Below, one piece after another: positions 1 through 11,622 of a stretch of DNA of 64,000 nt. The position numbers and the translations under genes are program-made. The stretch's first letter is position 1. Every line of letters starts with the position of its first letter. Origin of the DNA: Tragulus kanchil (lineage: Eukaryota > Chordata > Mammalia > Artiodactyla > Tragulidae); NCBI GenBank assembly GCA_022376925.1, contig JAIOJX010000028.1, forward strand, positions 75,729,001 to 75,793,000, written 5' to 3'. Below the pieces are notes generated by a model, which was not told the DNA's origin, searched no databases, and was given only the letters and a program-made list of their open reading frames with translations.

Positions 1-344
1 GGTTTTGAGTAAGCGTTGAAGTCTCACTCACCTCTAGCCAGCTTCTATAACTCCACTCCTGCACCATCTTGCCCTCTGGACCAGGCATGCTGGCGTCCTC
101 TTTGTCTTTCACACACTGAGTTTTACTGTTTCCATGGAAGGACAGGAACATATTCGTAAGCGCATGGGCTTCAGAGTCACTGACACCAGGTTCACATCTC
201 AGCTCTGCCATTTAACTTGCTGTGAGGACCCTTCCTAGAAACTGTTTGTCTTTTCTAAGCCTTAGTTTCCACCTGTTAATACCAGGAGCCTAACAGTAAT
301 TTGTAAGGATGGGAGGATAAGATTTTCCAGGTGCCTAGTCCATA

Positions 345-526
345 GGATGCTGGAAAAGAGTGAAGGCAAGAGGAGAGGGCAACAGAGGATGAGCTGATTG
401 GATGGCATCACTGATTCAGTGGACACGAACTTGGGCAAATTCTGGGAGATGGTAAGGAATAGGGAAGCCAGGCGTACTGGAATCCAGGCGAGCTGGGCAT
501 GACTTGGTGACTGAACAATAAATGAC
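345..526 (+). mobile_element. BovB 3'-end / Bov-A fragment
   Basis: The stretch AGGCAAGAGGAGAGGGCAAC, then GAGCTGATTGGATGGCATCA and GACTTGGTGACTGAACAATA, is the typical tail of BovB LINEs and the Bov-A SINEs derived from it. It is diverged and truncated, so it is an old insertion. Confidence 0.7.
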
Positions 527-883
527 AATAGTCCATACATAGAAAGTCCTTAGTCGGTGCACATTGTTTAAATGAATGGTCAACCATGTATGTGCTGATT
601 AACAGTGGTGTCTCCTTTCTGTATTTCTGCTGCCAGCTAGCAGCCTCTTTTGGTCTGATGGTGGGCTGTGGTCTGACTTCTGTGCAGCTGTCATGTGGGG
701 TGGAAACATTGGATGGGGAGATTGAAGAGTGGTGTCAAGAAGCCATCCATCATGGGACCCCTGAGGCCCCCCATGTGTCCAAAATAGTTGGTTGAAAAGC
801 ATGTATATATGCTTTGAAGGGTATTATCTACATGAGAATTAACTGAACAAAAGACTTCATCTTCCTTTTCTTTTATCTCTTTG
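527..883. other. Unassigned sequence
   Basis: No repeat family, splice-like exon or RNA gene recognised. Short open frames exist on both strands but are not supported by composition or similarity I can recognise. Confidence 0.5.
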
Positions 884-970
884 GAAGATGCAGTATGTAG
901 CAGATTGTCAACAAGACAGGAATATAGTATCTTTTCCAGAATTAGTGCACCATAAATATTTATAAAGTGA

Positions 971-1179
971 GAATGTCAGCTGCTCAGTTATGTCCGACTC
1001 TGTGACCCCATGGACTGCACCCCACCAGGCCCCTCTGTCTGTGGGTTTCTCCAGGCAAAAATACTGAACTGTGTTGTTGCCATTCCCTTCTCCAGGGGAT
1101 CTCCCTGACCCAGGGATTGAACCCTTGTCTCTTACACTATCAGGTGGATTCTTTACTGCCTGAGCCACCAGGGAAGCCT
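971..1179 (-). mobile_element. Bov-tA SINE
   Basis: Reverse-strand Bov-tA: TGACCCCATGGACTGCA and CCAGGCAAAAATACTG in the body, and the tRNA-derived head at the right end (GAGCCACCAGGGAAGCC). A repeated copy is at 2022-2226. Confidence 0.9.
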
Positions 1180-2021
1180 GAAAAGTGAGAATATATAAAA
1201 GTTATTAAAAATTAAGTTTTCAACAACTCCTTTATGGAGAAGATACTATATAAAGGAGGCACAGGGGCAATTTTGATTAAGAAATAACCAGGTTGTAGTT
1301 CAAAAAAGCCTAAGGTATTTGAATGGAGATTTAGAAATATTCCGAAGCCACGGCCAAGTCACATGAGATCTCTTATTCAGAGAAACATGGTAATGGATTT
1401 CATCCTTAGGCAAACAGAAATATTTTTCAAGTATTTTTTATTATTTTATTTTCATGTGATGCCTCAGTGACAATTTCTTCACTCACTTCATGGGTATTAC
1501 TTGAGAACTCTTTACAATGAGCTATTGCAATGTTCTTTACCCCACAAAAATACCTTCATGAGTTGCTAGGTAAAACACAGGATACCCAGCAAAAAGTGTA
1601 TTTCCCACAATACATGCAACATATGGGCTATACTTAAGCTAAAAATTGCTCATCTGGAATTATAATTTCACTGATACCCTGTACTTTGTTGTTGTGGTTG
1701 ATAAATGTAGCAAGTAGACCTACCCAAGTGTTGAAAGGAAGGGACTGAAAACCTAGGTGACAGACTTGCAAAAGTTGTCGACACTGGTAACTGACAGATT
1801 TTCTGGAAAGCTTTCAGGTTTCTGTCAAAGGAAGACTCATGTATGGTTCTCTCAGGGACCTTACTATTCTTCACAGACACATGACCTAGCTAATGCCCAG
1901 ACAGTCCAGGCAGCAGCTGCTCAGTTATGTACCCCGAAGATGCAGTATGTAGATTGTCAACAAGACAGGAATATAGTATCTTTTCCAGAATTAGTGCACC
2001 ATAAATATTTATAAAGTGAGA

Positions 2022-2226
2022 ATGTCAGCTGCTCAGTTATGTCCGACTCTGTGACCCCATGGACTGCACCCCACCAGGCCCCTCTGTCTGTGGGTTTCTC
2101 CAGGCAAAAATACTGAACTGTGTTGTTGCCATTCCCTTCTCCAGGGATCTCCTGACCCAGGGATTGAACCCTTGTCTCTTACACTATCAGGTGGATTCTT
2201 TACTGCCTGAGCCACCAGGGAAGCCT
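2022..2226 (-). mobile_element. Bov-tA SINE (copy in duplicated block)
   Basis: Same insertion as 971-1179, with identical flanks, so it is the duplicated block rather than a new insertion. It differs by four single-base deletions around 2140-2160. Confidence 0.85.
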
Positions 2227-2706
2227 GAAAAGTGAGAATATATAAAAGTTATTAAAAATTAAGTTTTCAACAACTCCTTTATGGAGAAGATACTATATAA
2301 AGGAGGCACAGGGGCAATTTTGATTAAGAAATAACCAGGTTGTAGTTCAAAAAAGCCTAAGGTATTTGAATGGAGATTTAGAAATATTCCGAAGCCACGG
2401 CCAAGTCACATGAGATCTCTTATTCAGAGAAACATGGTAATGGATTTCATCCTTAGGCAAACAGAAATATTTTTCAAGTATTTTTTATTATTTTATTTTC
2501 ATGTGATGCCTCAGTGACAATTTCTTCACTCACTTCATGGGTATTACTTGAGAACTCTTTACAATGAGCTATTGCAATGTTCTTTACCCCACAAAAATAC
2601 CTTCATGAGTTGCTAGGTAAAACACAGGATACCCAGCAAAATGTGTATTTCCCACAATACATGCAACATATGGGCTATACTTAAGCTAAAAATTGCTCAT
2701 CTGGAA

Positions 2707-4885
2707 TTATAATTTCACTGATACCCTGTACTTTGTTGTTGTGGTTGATAAATGTAGCAAGTAGACCTACCCAAGTGTTGAAAGGAAGGGACTGAAAACC
2801 TAGGTGACAGACTTGCAAAAGTTGTCGACACTGGTAACTGACAGATTTTCTGGAAAGCTTTCAGGTTTCTGTCAAAGGAAGACTCATGTATGGTTCTCTC
2901 AGGGACCTTACTATTCTTCACAGACACATGACCTAGCTAATGCCCAGACAGTCCAGGCAGCAGCTGCTCATACCTGTATATTCCCTTTGTTAATTCTCAT
3001 TTGCCTTGAGTTTTTTTTTTTTCATGAACTTACATACCTGACCTTCTGTGAGGTGGGAGTAGAAGCAAAGATGGAGGATTTTTTCCCCATGAAATAATAG
3101 CTTTAAGTGTAAAATCGAGGGGCAGGAGGGCAAAAGAGTTTAACTCACTCAGATCCCTATTTTCTGTACAGGAGTCAGAGCATTTTCCATAGAGCAAAAA
3201 CAAGTTGCAAAACTCTGCTGCTTCTTATCTGAACCTGGATTTAAAGGAGCCTGAGGTTTAGATGTGATCTCTATCTTGTTTTCCCCTCATGGCATTTTTC
3301 TTCCCCTCTGTAAAGTAGATGCAAAAGAAAAACTGGCATTGGATTCATTTTTTCCACTAATCTAATTTATAAAATGGGTTTTCCTATGATTTTTCTTTAC
3401 TCCAATTGTAAAAATCAGTGATTATTTTTCAGAAACATGTAGAATACTATGGTAAAGCCAAAGAAACAGTTCACTTGATGGATATTCACAATGAAATCCT
3501 GTCATCTAGGGGCAGACTTGTGTAAAGAATGATTTTCACAACAGGCCCTATAAGGGTCAGAGGGGTTTTGCTTTCTAGGAGGTTAGAAAGAAAGCTCTGC
3601 AAATCAGGCCACTTGTTGAATGGGATTTTGTTTTCTGCCCAGAAATGGGCTTTTGAAGGTTCATTTGGCAAAGTTCTGTGATGGTGGATGCCAGTGTCTG
3701 CCCCATCCATCCCTCATGTGAGACCTCAGATGTTTGATTGGTAGGAGGTAAATACTTAGAATCAGGATATGGAGAAATAAAAGAACAGAGCAACTGGTTT
3801 ATAATTTCACTGATACCCTGTACTTTGTTGTTGTGGTTGATAAATGTAGCAAGTAGACCTACCCAAGTGTTGAAAGGAAGGGACTGAAAACCTAGGTGAC
3901 AGACTTGCAAAAGTTGTCGACACTGGTAACTGACAGATTTTCTGGAAAGCTTTCAGGTTTCTGTCAAAGGAAGACTCATGTATGGTTCTCTCAGGGACCT
4001 TACTATTCTTCACAGACACATGACCTAGCTCATGCCCAGACAGTCCAGGCAGCAGCTGCTCATACCTGTATATTCCCTTTGTTAATTCTCATTTGCCTTG
4101 AGTTTTTTTTTTTTCATGAACTTACATACCTGACCTTCTGTGAGGTGGGAGTAGAAGCAAAGATGGAGGATTTTTTCCCCATGAAATAATAGCTTTAAGT
4201 GTAAAATCGAGGGGCAGGAGGGCAAAAGAGTTTAACTCACTCAGATCCCTATTTTCTGTACAGGAGTCAGAGCATTTTCCATAGAGCAAAAACAAGTTGC
4301 AAAACTCTGCTGCTTCTTATCTGAACCTGGATTTAAAGGAGCCTGAGGTTTAGATGTGATCTCTATCTTGTTTTCCCCTCATGGCATTTTTCTTCCCCTC
4401 TGTAAAGTAGATGCAAAAGAAAAACTGGCATTGGATTCATTTTTTCCACTAATCTAATTTATAAAATGGGTTTTCCTATGATTTTTCTTTACTCCAATTG
4501 TAAAAATCAGTGATTATTTTTTCAGAAACATGTAGAATACTATGGTAAAGCCAAAGAAACAGTTCACTTGATGGATATTCACAATGAAATCCTGTCATCT
4601 AGGGGCAGACTTGTGTAAAGAATGATTTTCACAACAGGCCCTATAAGGGTCAGAGGGGTTTTGCTTTCTAGGAGGTTAGAAAGAAAGCTCTGCAAATCAG
4701 GCCACTTGTTGAATGGGATTTTGTTTTCTGCCCAGAAATGGGCTTTTGAAGGTTCATTTGGCAAAGTTCTGTGATGGTGGATGCCAGTGTCTGCCCCATC
4801 CATCCCTCATGTGAGACCTCAGATGTTTGATTGGTAGGAGGTAAATACTTAGAATCAGGATATGGAGAAATAAAAGAACAGAGCA
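2707..4885 (+). repeat. Direct duplication 2: 2707-3792 and 3799-4885 (offset 1092)
   Basis: About 1.09 kb of non-repetitive DNA occurs twice, differing mainly by a T-run length change near 4510. Its first ~260 bp overlap the end of duplication 1, so that stretch (1661-1922) is present three times. Contents: no gene or transposon recognised. Confidence 0.9.
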
Positions 4886-5275
4886 GTTAGTGGTAGGTTG
4901 TAATAATTAAGAGAAGAAAATAAGGCCTAGCGTATGAGTTGGCTTAAGGGTTAGGCATTGCTTGAATTTATTCATCAAACATTGCTGAGTGCAAGCTTCA
5001 TGCATGGATGAGTGTGAAGATCCTCTGGCTAGAGAGAAGAGATTGAGAGGAGAAGTGCAAGAAAAGTGCTGTGACAAAGGACTGTGCAGGTGCTTTGGGA
5101 CCAGACAGAAGTTCAACGTCAAGAGTCACCTCCAAGGCCAGGCCCTATCAGCTTTAACTTCTCCCCTCTGAGTCTTGGGGTCAGAACCTCAGACGTCTCA
5201 GGTGTACTTGATTTCTCATACACTGTGCTGCCCAAGACCTTGTGACAGAAATAAATAAATATATAAACCAGGTCT
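4886..5275. other. Unassigned sequence
   Basis: No feature recognised. Open frames of 60-70 codons are present on both strands without splice or similarity support. Confidence 0.5.
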
Positions 5276-5290
5276 CTTTCATTTCTTTTA

Positions 5291-5636
5291 TTTTTTTTAA
5301 ATTTTTAAAATTTACTTTTTAAAATTTTATTTATTTACTTTGGGCGGGGGTCGGGTTGGGGAGGGAGGGGAGTGGGTGGGCCACTTCTGTTGGTCTTTAA
5401 TTTCTCTATTTTCATTCATCTTTGTTCTTTGGCTCCTGTGGGCCTCCCATCGCGGTGGCGTCTGTCGTTGCACAGCGCCGGCTCTGGGCTCATGCGCTCC
5501 AGAGCTCCGGCTCGGTAATTGGACACATCAGTCCAGCCGCTCCGCGGCATGTGGGATCTTCCCAGGCCAGGGCTCGAACCGGCGCCCCTTGCACTGCAAG
5601 GCGGTGTCCTTACCCACTGGACCACCAGGGGAAGCC
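5291..5636 (-). mobile_element. CHR-like tRNA-derived SINE with 15-bp TSD
   Basis: In reverse orientation: a TTTATTTA tail, a G-rich block (5342-5381, the complement of the element's C-rich 3' segment), CATCTTTGTTCTTTGGCTCC, then the tRNA-like head ending CCACTGGACCACCAGG. It is flanked by the direct repeat CTTTCATTTCTTTTA at 5276-5290 and 5637-5651. Young and near full length. Confidence 0.85.
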
Positions 5637-5906
5637 CTTTCATTTCTTTTAGATTGGCTTTTTCATTTCTTTTTAGCTTTCCCAATTTTTTATATGAAAA
5701 AGACACAAAAATAGAGGCAATAGTATAATTAGCCAGTTTCGACAATCCCTTGCACTGCAAGGCGGTGTCCTTACCCACTGGACCACCAGGGGAAGCCCTT
5801 TCATTTCTTTTAGATTGGCTTTTTCATTTCTTTTTAGCTTTCCCAATTTTTTATATGAAAAAGACACAAAAATAGAGGCAATAGTATAATTAGCCAGTTT
5901 CGACAA
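5587..5906 (+). repeat. Small direct duplication: 5587-5746 and 5748-5906 (offset 161)
   Basis: The last ~50 bp of the SINE plus ~110 bp of flank are repeated head-to-tail with a one-base join. It is much shorter than the other duplications in the window. Confidence 0.9.
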
Positions 5907-6016
5907 TTTAGTAATTGTTGAATTACGGCCAGTTCTGTCGTGTTTGTTTCCTTATTCATTTCTCTCTCGCAGATAATTTTTATAATGGAATTTTCAGAGA
6001 AAAAGAACCAAAAGGA

Positions 6017-6051
<35 letters not shown>

Positions 6052-6465
6052 GTATGAATACATGGTTCTCAGTTGATTCTAGAGATCATGGGACCAGCAA
6101 ATCTAAAGTCTATAGTGTAAGCCAATAGGCTAAAGAACAAGGGAAGAGTTCATGTTGCAGTTTTTGTTGGAAGGAAATCTGGAAGCAGAATTACTTCTTC
6201 CTTGGAGAACCTCAAATCTTTTCTCTTGAGGCCCTCAACTGATTGAGTAACCTCCTCCCTGACCTCAGTTCCCCTTTGGAGGGTAATCTGCTTTTCTTCT
6301 TGTCTACTGATTTAAGTGTTGGTTACATCTGAAAAGTACCTTCACAGTCACATCTAGACTGGTATTGAGTAGCATGAACTCAACCAATATGACCCACAAA
6401 ATCAACAGTCAGTCTGTAAAATAATCGAAGTGATCACATTATTTGGTTCATAGAGTTTCAGTAGA
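5907..6465. other. Unassigned sequence with a (TG)n run
   Basis: Contains a TG microsatellite at about 6015-6049. Otherwise no gene, RNA or transposon recognised. Confidence 0.6.
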
Positions 6466-6690
6466 TGGGCTTCCCAGGTGGCACTAGTGGTAAAGAACCC
6501 ACCTACCAGTGCAGGAGATGCAAGAGACGTGGGTTCAGTTCCTGGATCATGAAGATCCCCTGGAGAAGGAAATGGAAATGCATTCCAGTATTTTTGTCTG
6601 GAGAATCTCATTGGCAGAGGAGTCTGGCAGGCTATCGTCCATGAGATCACACAGATTTGAATGTGAATGAAGCAACTTAGCAGCAGCATT
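6466..6690 (+). mobile_element. Bov-tA SINE
   Basis: Begins GGGCTTCCCAGGTGGC and includes CCCCTGGAGAAGGAAATGG and GGAGTCTGGCAGGCTA. Moderately diverged. It directly abuts the L1 insertion on its right. Confidence 0.9.
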
Positions 6691-6694
6691 TCAG

Positions 6695-8417
6695 TAAATA
6701 TCTTTTTTTTTTTTAATTCTTTATTTTGAAGGTTTTACAGAGTTTTGTTGTTCACAGACATGTATGGTCCCAGATCAGTCATATGCATATCCATGGTCCG
6801 CAGTTCCCCCCATCCCACCCCTCTGGACCATCGCCCCAAGCCATTGTAAGCACTCCTATTCCCTTAGCACAATGACAATAGCTATCTTTTCCACACATGA
6901 CAATATAGATTTCCATGTCACTCCCTCCATGCCTCCCCCTCTCTATTTCTTCCCCACAATGTCCATATGTCTATGCTCTGTCTGTTTTTCCATGAGTTCC
7001 CTGAGTGTGTTATCAAGATTGTTCTACTAGATTCCATGTATGTCTGTTAGTATACTGTATTTGTCTTTCTCTTTTTGACTTACTTCACTTTTTATGATAG
7101 GTTCTAGAGCCAGCCACTTCATTAGGACTGCGTCTTCTGTATTTCTTTTAACAGCTGAGTAGTATTCCATTGTATGTATGTACCAGAGCTTCTGTATCCA
7201 TTCATTCGTCAGTGAACATCTAGGTTGCTTCCATGTTCTGGCTATTGTGTAGAGAGCTGCAATGAACATTGGGGTATAGGTGCTTCCTTCCATTTTGATT
7301 TCATCAGGATATAAGCCTAGGAGTGGGATTGCTGGGTCATAGGGTGCTTCTATTTTTAGTTTTTTAAGAAATCTCCATACTGTCTTCCATAGAGGCTGTA
7401 TCAATTTACATTCCCACCAGCAATGCAAGAGGGTTCCCTTTTCTCTGTACCCTCTCTAGCATTTAGTGTCTGCAGATTTTTTGAAGATGTCCATTCTGAC
7501 AGGTGTGAAGTGGTATCTCACTGTGGTTTTAATTTGCATTTCTCTAATAATAAGAGAGGTTGAGCATCGTTTCATGTGCTTTTGGGCCATCTGTATGTCC
7601 TCTTTGGAGAGGCGTCTCTTTAGATCTTTTTCCCATTTTTTGATTGGATTGTTCGTTTTTCCTGTGCTGAATTGTCTGAGTTGCTTGTAGATTTTGGAGA
7701 TTAATTCTTTGTCTGTTGTTCCATTTGCTATAATTTTCTCCCACACTGTGGGGTGTCTGTTTAGCTTTTTTGTAGTTTCTTTTGCTGTACAAAAGCTTTG
7801 AAGTTTCATGAGGTCCCACATGTTCATTTTTCTTTTCAGTTCCGCTATTCTAGTAGGTGGGTCATGGAAGATCTTGCTTTGATTGATGTCCTTGAGGGTT
7901 TGGCCTATATTCTCCTCTAAGAGTCTGATGACTTCTGGTCTTACATTTAGGTCTTTAATCCATTTTGAGTTGATCTTTGTGTATGGTGTCAGGGAATGTT
8001 CCAACTTCATTTTTTTGCATGTAGCTGTCCAATTCTCCCAGCACCACTTGTTGAAGAGGCTGTCTTTGTCCCATTTTATAGTTTTGCCTCCTTTGTCAAA
8101 AATAAAGTACCCATAGGTGCGTGGGTTTATCTCTGGGTTCTCTATCTTGTTCCATTGGTCTGTATGTCTGTTTTTGTGCCAGTACCACACTGTCTTGATG
8201 ACTGTTGCTTTGTAGTAGAGTCTGAAGTTAGGGAGGCTGATTCATCCAGCTCCGTTTTTCTTCCTCAGGATTGCTTTGGCTATTCAAGGTCTTTTGTGAT
8301 TCCATATGAACTGTGTTATTCTTTGGTCTAGTTCTGTGAAAAATGTCAATGGAAGTTGAATAGGTATTGCATTGAATCTGTAGGTGATATTTGGTAGTAT
8401 GGTCATTAAATATCTTT
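6695..8417 (-). mobile_element. 5'-truncated L1 (ORF2 C-terminal part and 3'UTR)
   Basis: Minus-strand L1: the 3' tail is the T-run at 6702-6714, the 3'UTR runs to about 7025, then the end of ORF2 in several frames. At 7027-7428 the reverse frame reads [19 protein letters not shown] and [12 protein letters not shown], the ORF2 C-terminal zinc-knuckle region; at 7456-8190 [20 protein letters not shown] and related ORF2 sequence. Stops and frame changes make it inactive. Target-site duplication TAAATATCTTT at 6695-6705 and 8407-8417. Its 5' part is repeated at 8564-9524 and again, in part, at 10482-10660. Confidence 0.92.
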
Positions 8418-9638
8418 AAAAATAAAGATTAAGGAAAACCTTAAATCCAATATTATTATCACCTATAAAATTAAAAGTATTGAACTATTTTTGTGTGAAT
8501 TAGCATTTAAATAAAGTTCTTATGTTCTAATTGTTTGAAGATTCTCCATTTCTCCCCCCTTTTTAGCATTTAGTGTCTGCAGATTTTTTGAAGATGTCCA
8601 TTCTGACAGGTGTGAAGTGGTATCTCACTGTGGTTTTAATTTGCATTTCTCTAATAATAAGAGAGGTTGAGCATCGTTTCATGTGCTTTTGGGCCATCTG
8701 TATGTCCTCTTTGGAGAGGCGTCTCTTTAGATCTTTTTCCCATTTTTTGATTGGATTGTTCGTTTTTCCTGTGCTGAATTGTCTGAGTTGCTTGTAGATT
8801 TTGGAGATTAATTCTTTGTCTGTTGTTCCATTTGCTATAATTTTCTCCCACACTGTGGGGTGTCTGTTTAGCTTTTTTGTAGTTTCTTTTGCTGTACAAA
8901 AGCTTTGAAGTTTCATGAGGTCCCACATGTTCATTTTTCTTTTCAGTTCCGCTATTCTAGTAGGTGGGTCATGGAAGATCTTGCTTTGATTGATGTCCTT
9001 GAGGGTTTGGCCTATATTCTCCTCTAAGAGTCTGATGACTTCTGGTCTTACATTTAGGTCTTTAATCCATTTTGAGTTGATCTTTGTGTATGGTGTCAGG
9101 GAATGTTCCAACTTCATTTTTTTGCATGTAGCTGTCCAATTCTCCCAGCACCACTTGTTGAAGAGGCTGTCTTTGTCCCATTTTATAGTTTTGCCTCCTT
9201 TGTCAAAAATAAAGTACCCATAGGTGCGTGGGTTTATCTCTGGGTTCTCTATCTTGTTCCATTGGTCTGTATGTCTGTTTTTGTGCCAGTACCACACTGT
9301 CTTGATGACTGTTGCTTTGTAGTAGAGTCTGAAGTTAGGGAGGCTGATTCATCCAGCTCCGTTTTTCTTCCTCAGGATTGCTTTGGCTATTCAAGGTCTT
9401 TTGTGATTCCATATGAACTGTGTTATTCTTTGGTCTAGTTCTGTGAAAAATGTCAATGGAAGTTGAATAGGTATTGCATTGAATCTGTAGGTGATATTTG
9501 GTAGTATGTTCATTAAATATCTTTTTAAAAATAAAGATTAAGGAAAAACCTTAAATCCAATATTATTATCACCCCTATAAAATTAAAAGTATTGAACTAT
9601 TTTTGTGTGAATTAGCATTTAAATAAAGTTCTTATGTT
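7457..9638 (+). repeat. Direct duplication 3: 7457-8526 and 8564-9638 (offset 1107)
   Basis: Both copies contain the 5' part of the same L1 and its right flank. Between them, 8527-8563 is filler belonging to neither copy. The L1 body is identical over hundreds of bases, including its disabled frames. Confidence 0.92.
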
Positions 9639-11622
9639 GCTATTATAGATAGGACTTAGAGGACTCTGTTAGTACAGAAGTTTTCTCTCTCTTTTTTTTT
9701 TTCTGTTTTTCTTACAATTTATTTGTCCTGTGGAGTTTTGCATCATTTGGTTTTACTGATTGCATTCCTATGATACCACTTAATATACTTCTCTGCATCT
9801 ATATTTACTGTAAATTAAGAATTATGTAGAGAGGTTGGATTGCATCTAGGTTCACTTTTCTTTTTTGCAAGAATACTTCAGGCAGATCTTGTTAGGTTGT
9901 CTTTCTGGGATGCCAGTCATCTTTATTTATCATTGCCTGAATTTATTAGTTCGTCCTGGTCTGTAAAATTCTAAATTATATCATTTCCTCTGCATATATT
10001 AGCCAAAATACTTGTATAAAGAGGGAATTTCCTCTCATGAACTATTTAAATACAGTTCTTCCTAATTCTTTACCCTAGTGGTTCTCAGGTTAGAGTTGAT
10101 AAACTGTTAGGATTCTGCTGATATGTTCTTGGGAGGTGAGGAAGGAGGTCAGTAGACTTTCTATTATGATAGTATAATTGCATTTTCATGTCAGAAATTA
10201 CTGAGAAATATATAAGCATGTTCTACATCACCTGGATAAGCATCTTAGTGTTAAAATTTAGTCAGTGATCTCTGTGCTGAAACTACCATTTATGTATTTT
10301 GGATCATAATGGTGGCGTGTAGTGCTGATCTAATTATTAAGAGTTGATGAATAAAGAAGATGACCTTCATATGCCAGGCAACGTTACGGTGTATCTTGGC
10401 TTAAATAGAGATAGGAGTCAGTTTGGGAGAATAGAATAATGTACATATTCTGGATCAAGGAGAATATGTGCTGTAACTCTAATTCATCCAGCTCCGTTTT
10501 TCTTCCTCCGAATTGCTTTGGCTATTCGAGGTCTTTTGTGATTCCATATGAACTGTGTTATTCTTTGGTCTAGTTCTGTGAAAAATGTCAATGGAAGTTG
10601 AATAGGTATTGCATTGAATCTGTAGGTGATATTTGGTAGTATGTTCATTAAATATCTTTTTAAAAATAAAGATTAAGGAAAAACCTTAAATCCAATATTA
10701 TTATCACCCCTATAAAATTAAAAGTATTGAACTATTTTTGTGTGAATTAGCATTTAAATAAAGTTCTTATGTTGCTATTATAGATAGGACTTAGAGGACT
10801 CTGTTAGTACAGAAGTTTTCTCTCTCTTTTTTTTTTTTTTCTGTTTTTCTTACAATTTATTTGTCCTGTGGAGTTTTGCATCATTTGGTTTTACTGATTG
10901 CATTCCTATGATACCACTTAATATACTTCTCTGCATCTATATTTACTGTAAATTAAGAATTATGTAGAGAGGTTGGATTGCATCTAGGTTCACTTTTCTT
11001 TTTTTTGCAAGAATACTTCAGGCAGATCTTGTTAGGTTGTCTTTCTGGGATGCCAGTCATCTTTATTTATCATTGCCTGAATTTATTAGTTCGTCCTGGT
11101 CTGTAAAATTCTAAATTATATCATTTCCTCTGCATATATTAGCCAAAATACTTGTATAAAGAGGGAATTTCCTCTCATGAACTATTTAAATACAGTTCTT
11201 CCTAATTCTTTACCCTAGTGGTTCTCAGGTTAGAGTTGATAAACTGTTAGGATTCTGCTGATATGTTCTTGGGAGGTGAGGAAGGAGGTCAGTAGACTTT
11301 CTATTATGATAGTATAATTGCATTTTCATGTCAGAAATTACTGAGAAATATATAAGCATGTTCTACATCACCTGGATAAGCATCTTAGTGTTAAAATTTA
11401 GTCAGTGATCTCTGTGCTGAAACTACCATTTATGTATTTTGGATCATAATGGTGGCGTGTAGTGCTGATCTAATTATTAAGAGTTGATGAATAAAGAAGA
11501 TGACCTTCATATGCCAGGCAACGTTACGGTGTATCTTGGCTTAAATAGAGATAGGAGTCAGTTTGGGAGAATAGAATAATGTACATATTCTGGATCAAGG
11601 AGAATATGTGCTGTAACTCTAA
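9347..11622 (+). repeat. Direct duplication 4: 9347-10481 and 10482-11622 (offset 1135)
   Basis: It starts inside the L1 copy and runs through AT-rich flanking DNA. Copies differ by T-run lengths (about 9690 versus 10830) and a few substitutions at the start of copy two (CCGAATTGC near 10508, ATTCGAGG near 10525). It is joined directly, and copy one overlaps duplication 3. Confidence 0.92.
9640..10480. other. Unassigned AT-rich sequence
   Basis: Flank of the L1. No gene, tRNA or recognisable transposon seen. The same DNA recurs at 10775-11620. Confidence 0.5.

Larger units (their letters stand above)
884..2970 (+). repeat. Direct duplication 1: 884-1923 and 1936-2970 (offset ~1047)
   Basis: Two almost identical blocks, each carrying one Bov-tA and the same flanking unique DNA. 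Differences are small indels concentrated near the start of copy two, for example CAG lost near 1950 and G/C losses near 2145. The join passes through CAGTTATGTACCCCGAAG, with about 12 bases in neither copy. Probable assembly duplication. Confidence 0.9.

Noticed and set aside
7456..8190. 244-codon reverse frame as a host gene
   Set aside because: It is the C-terminal part of L1 ORF2.
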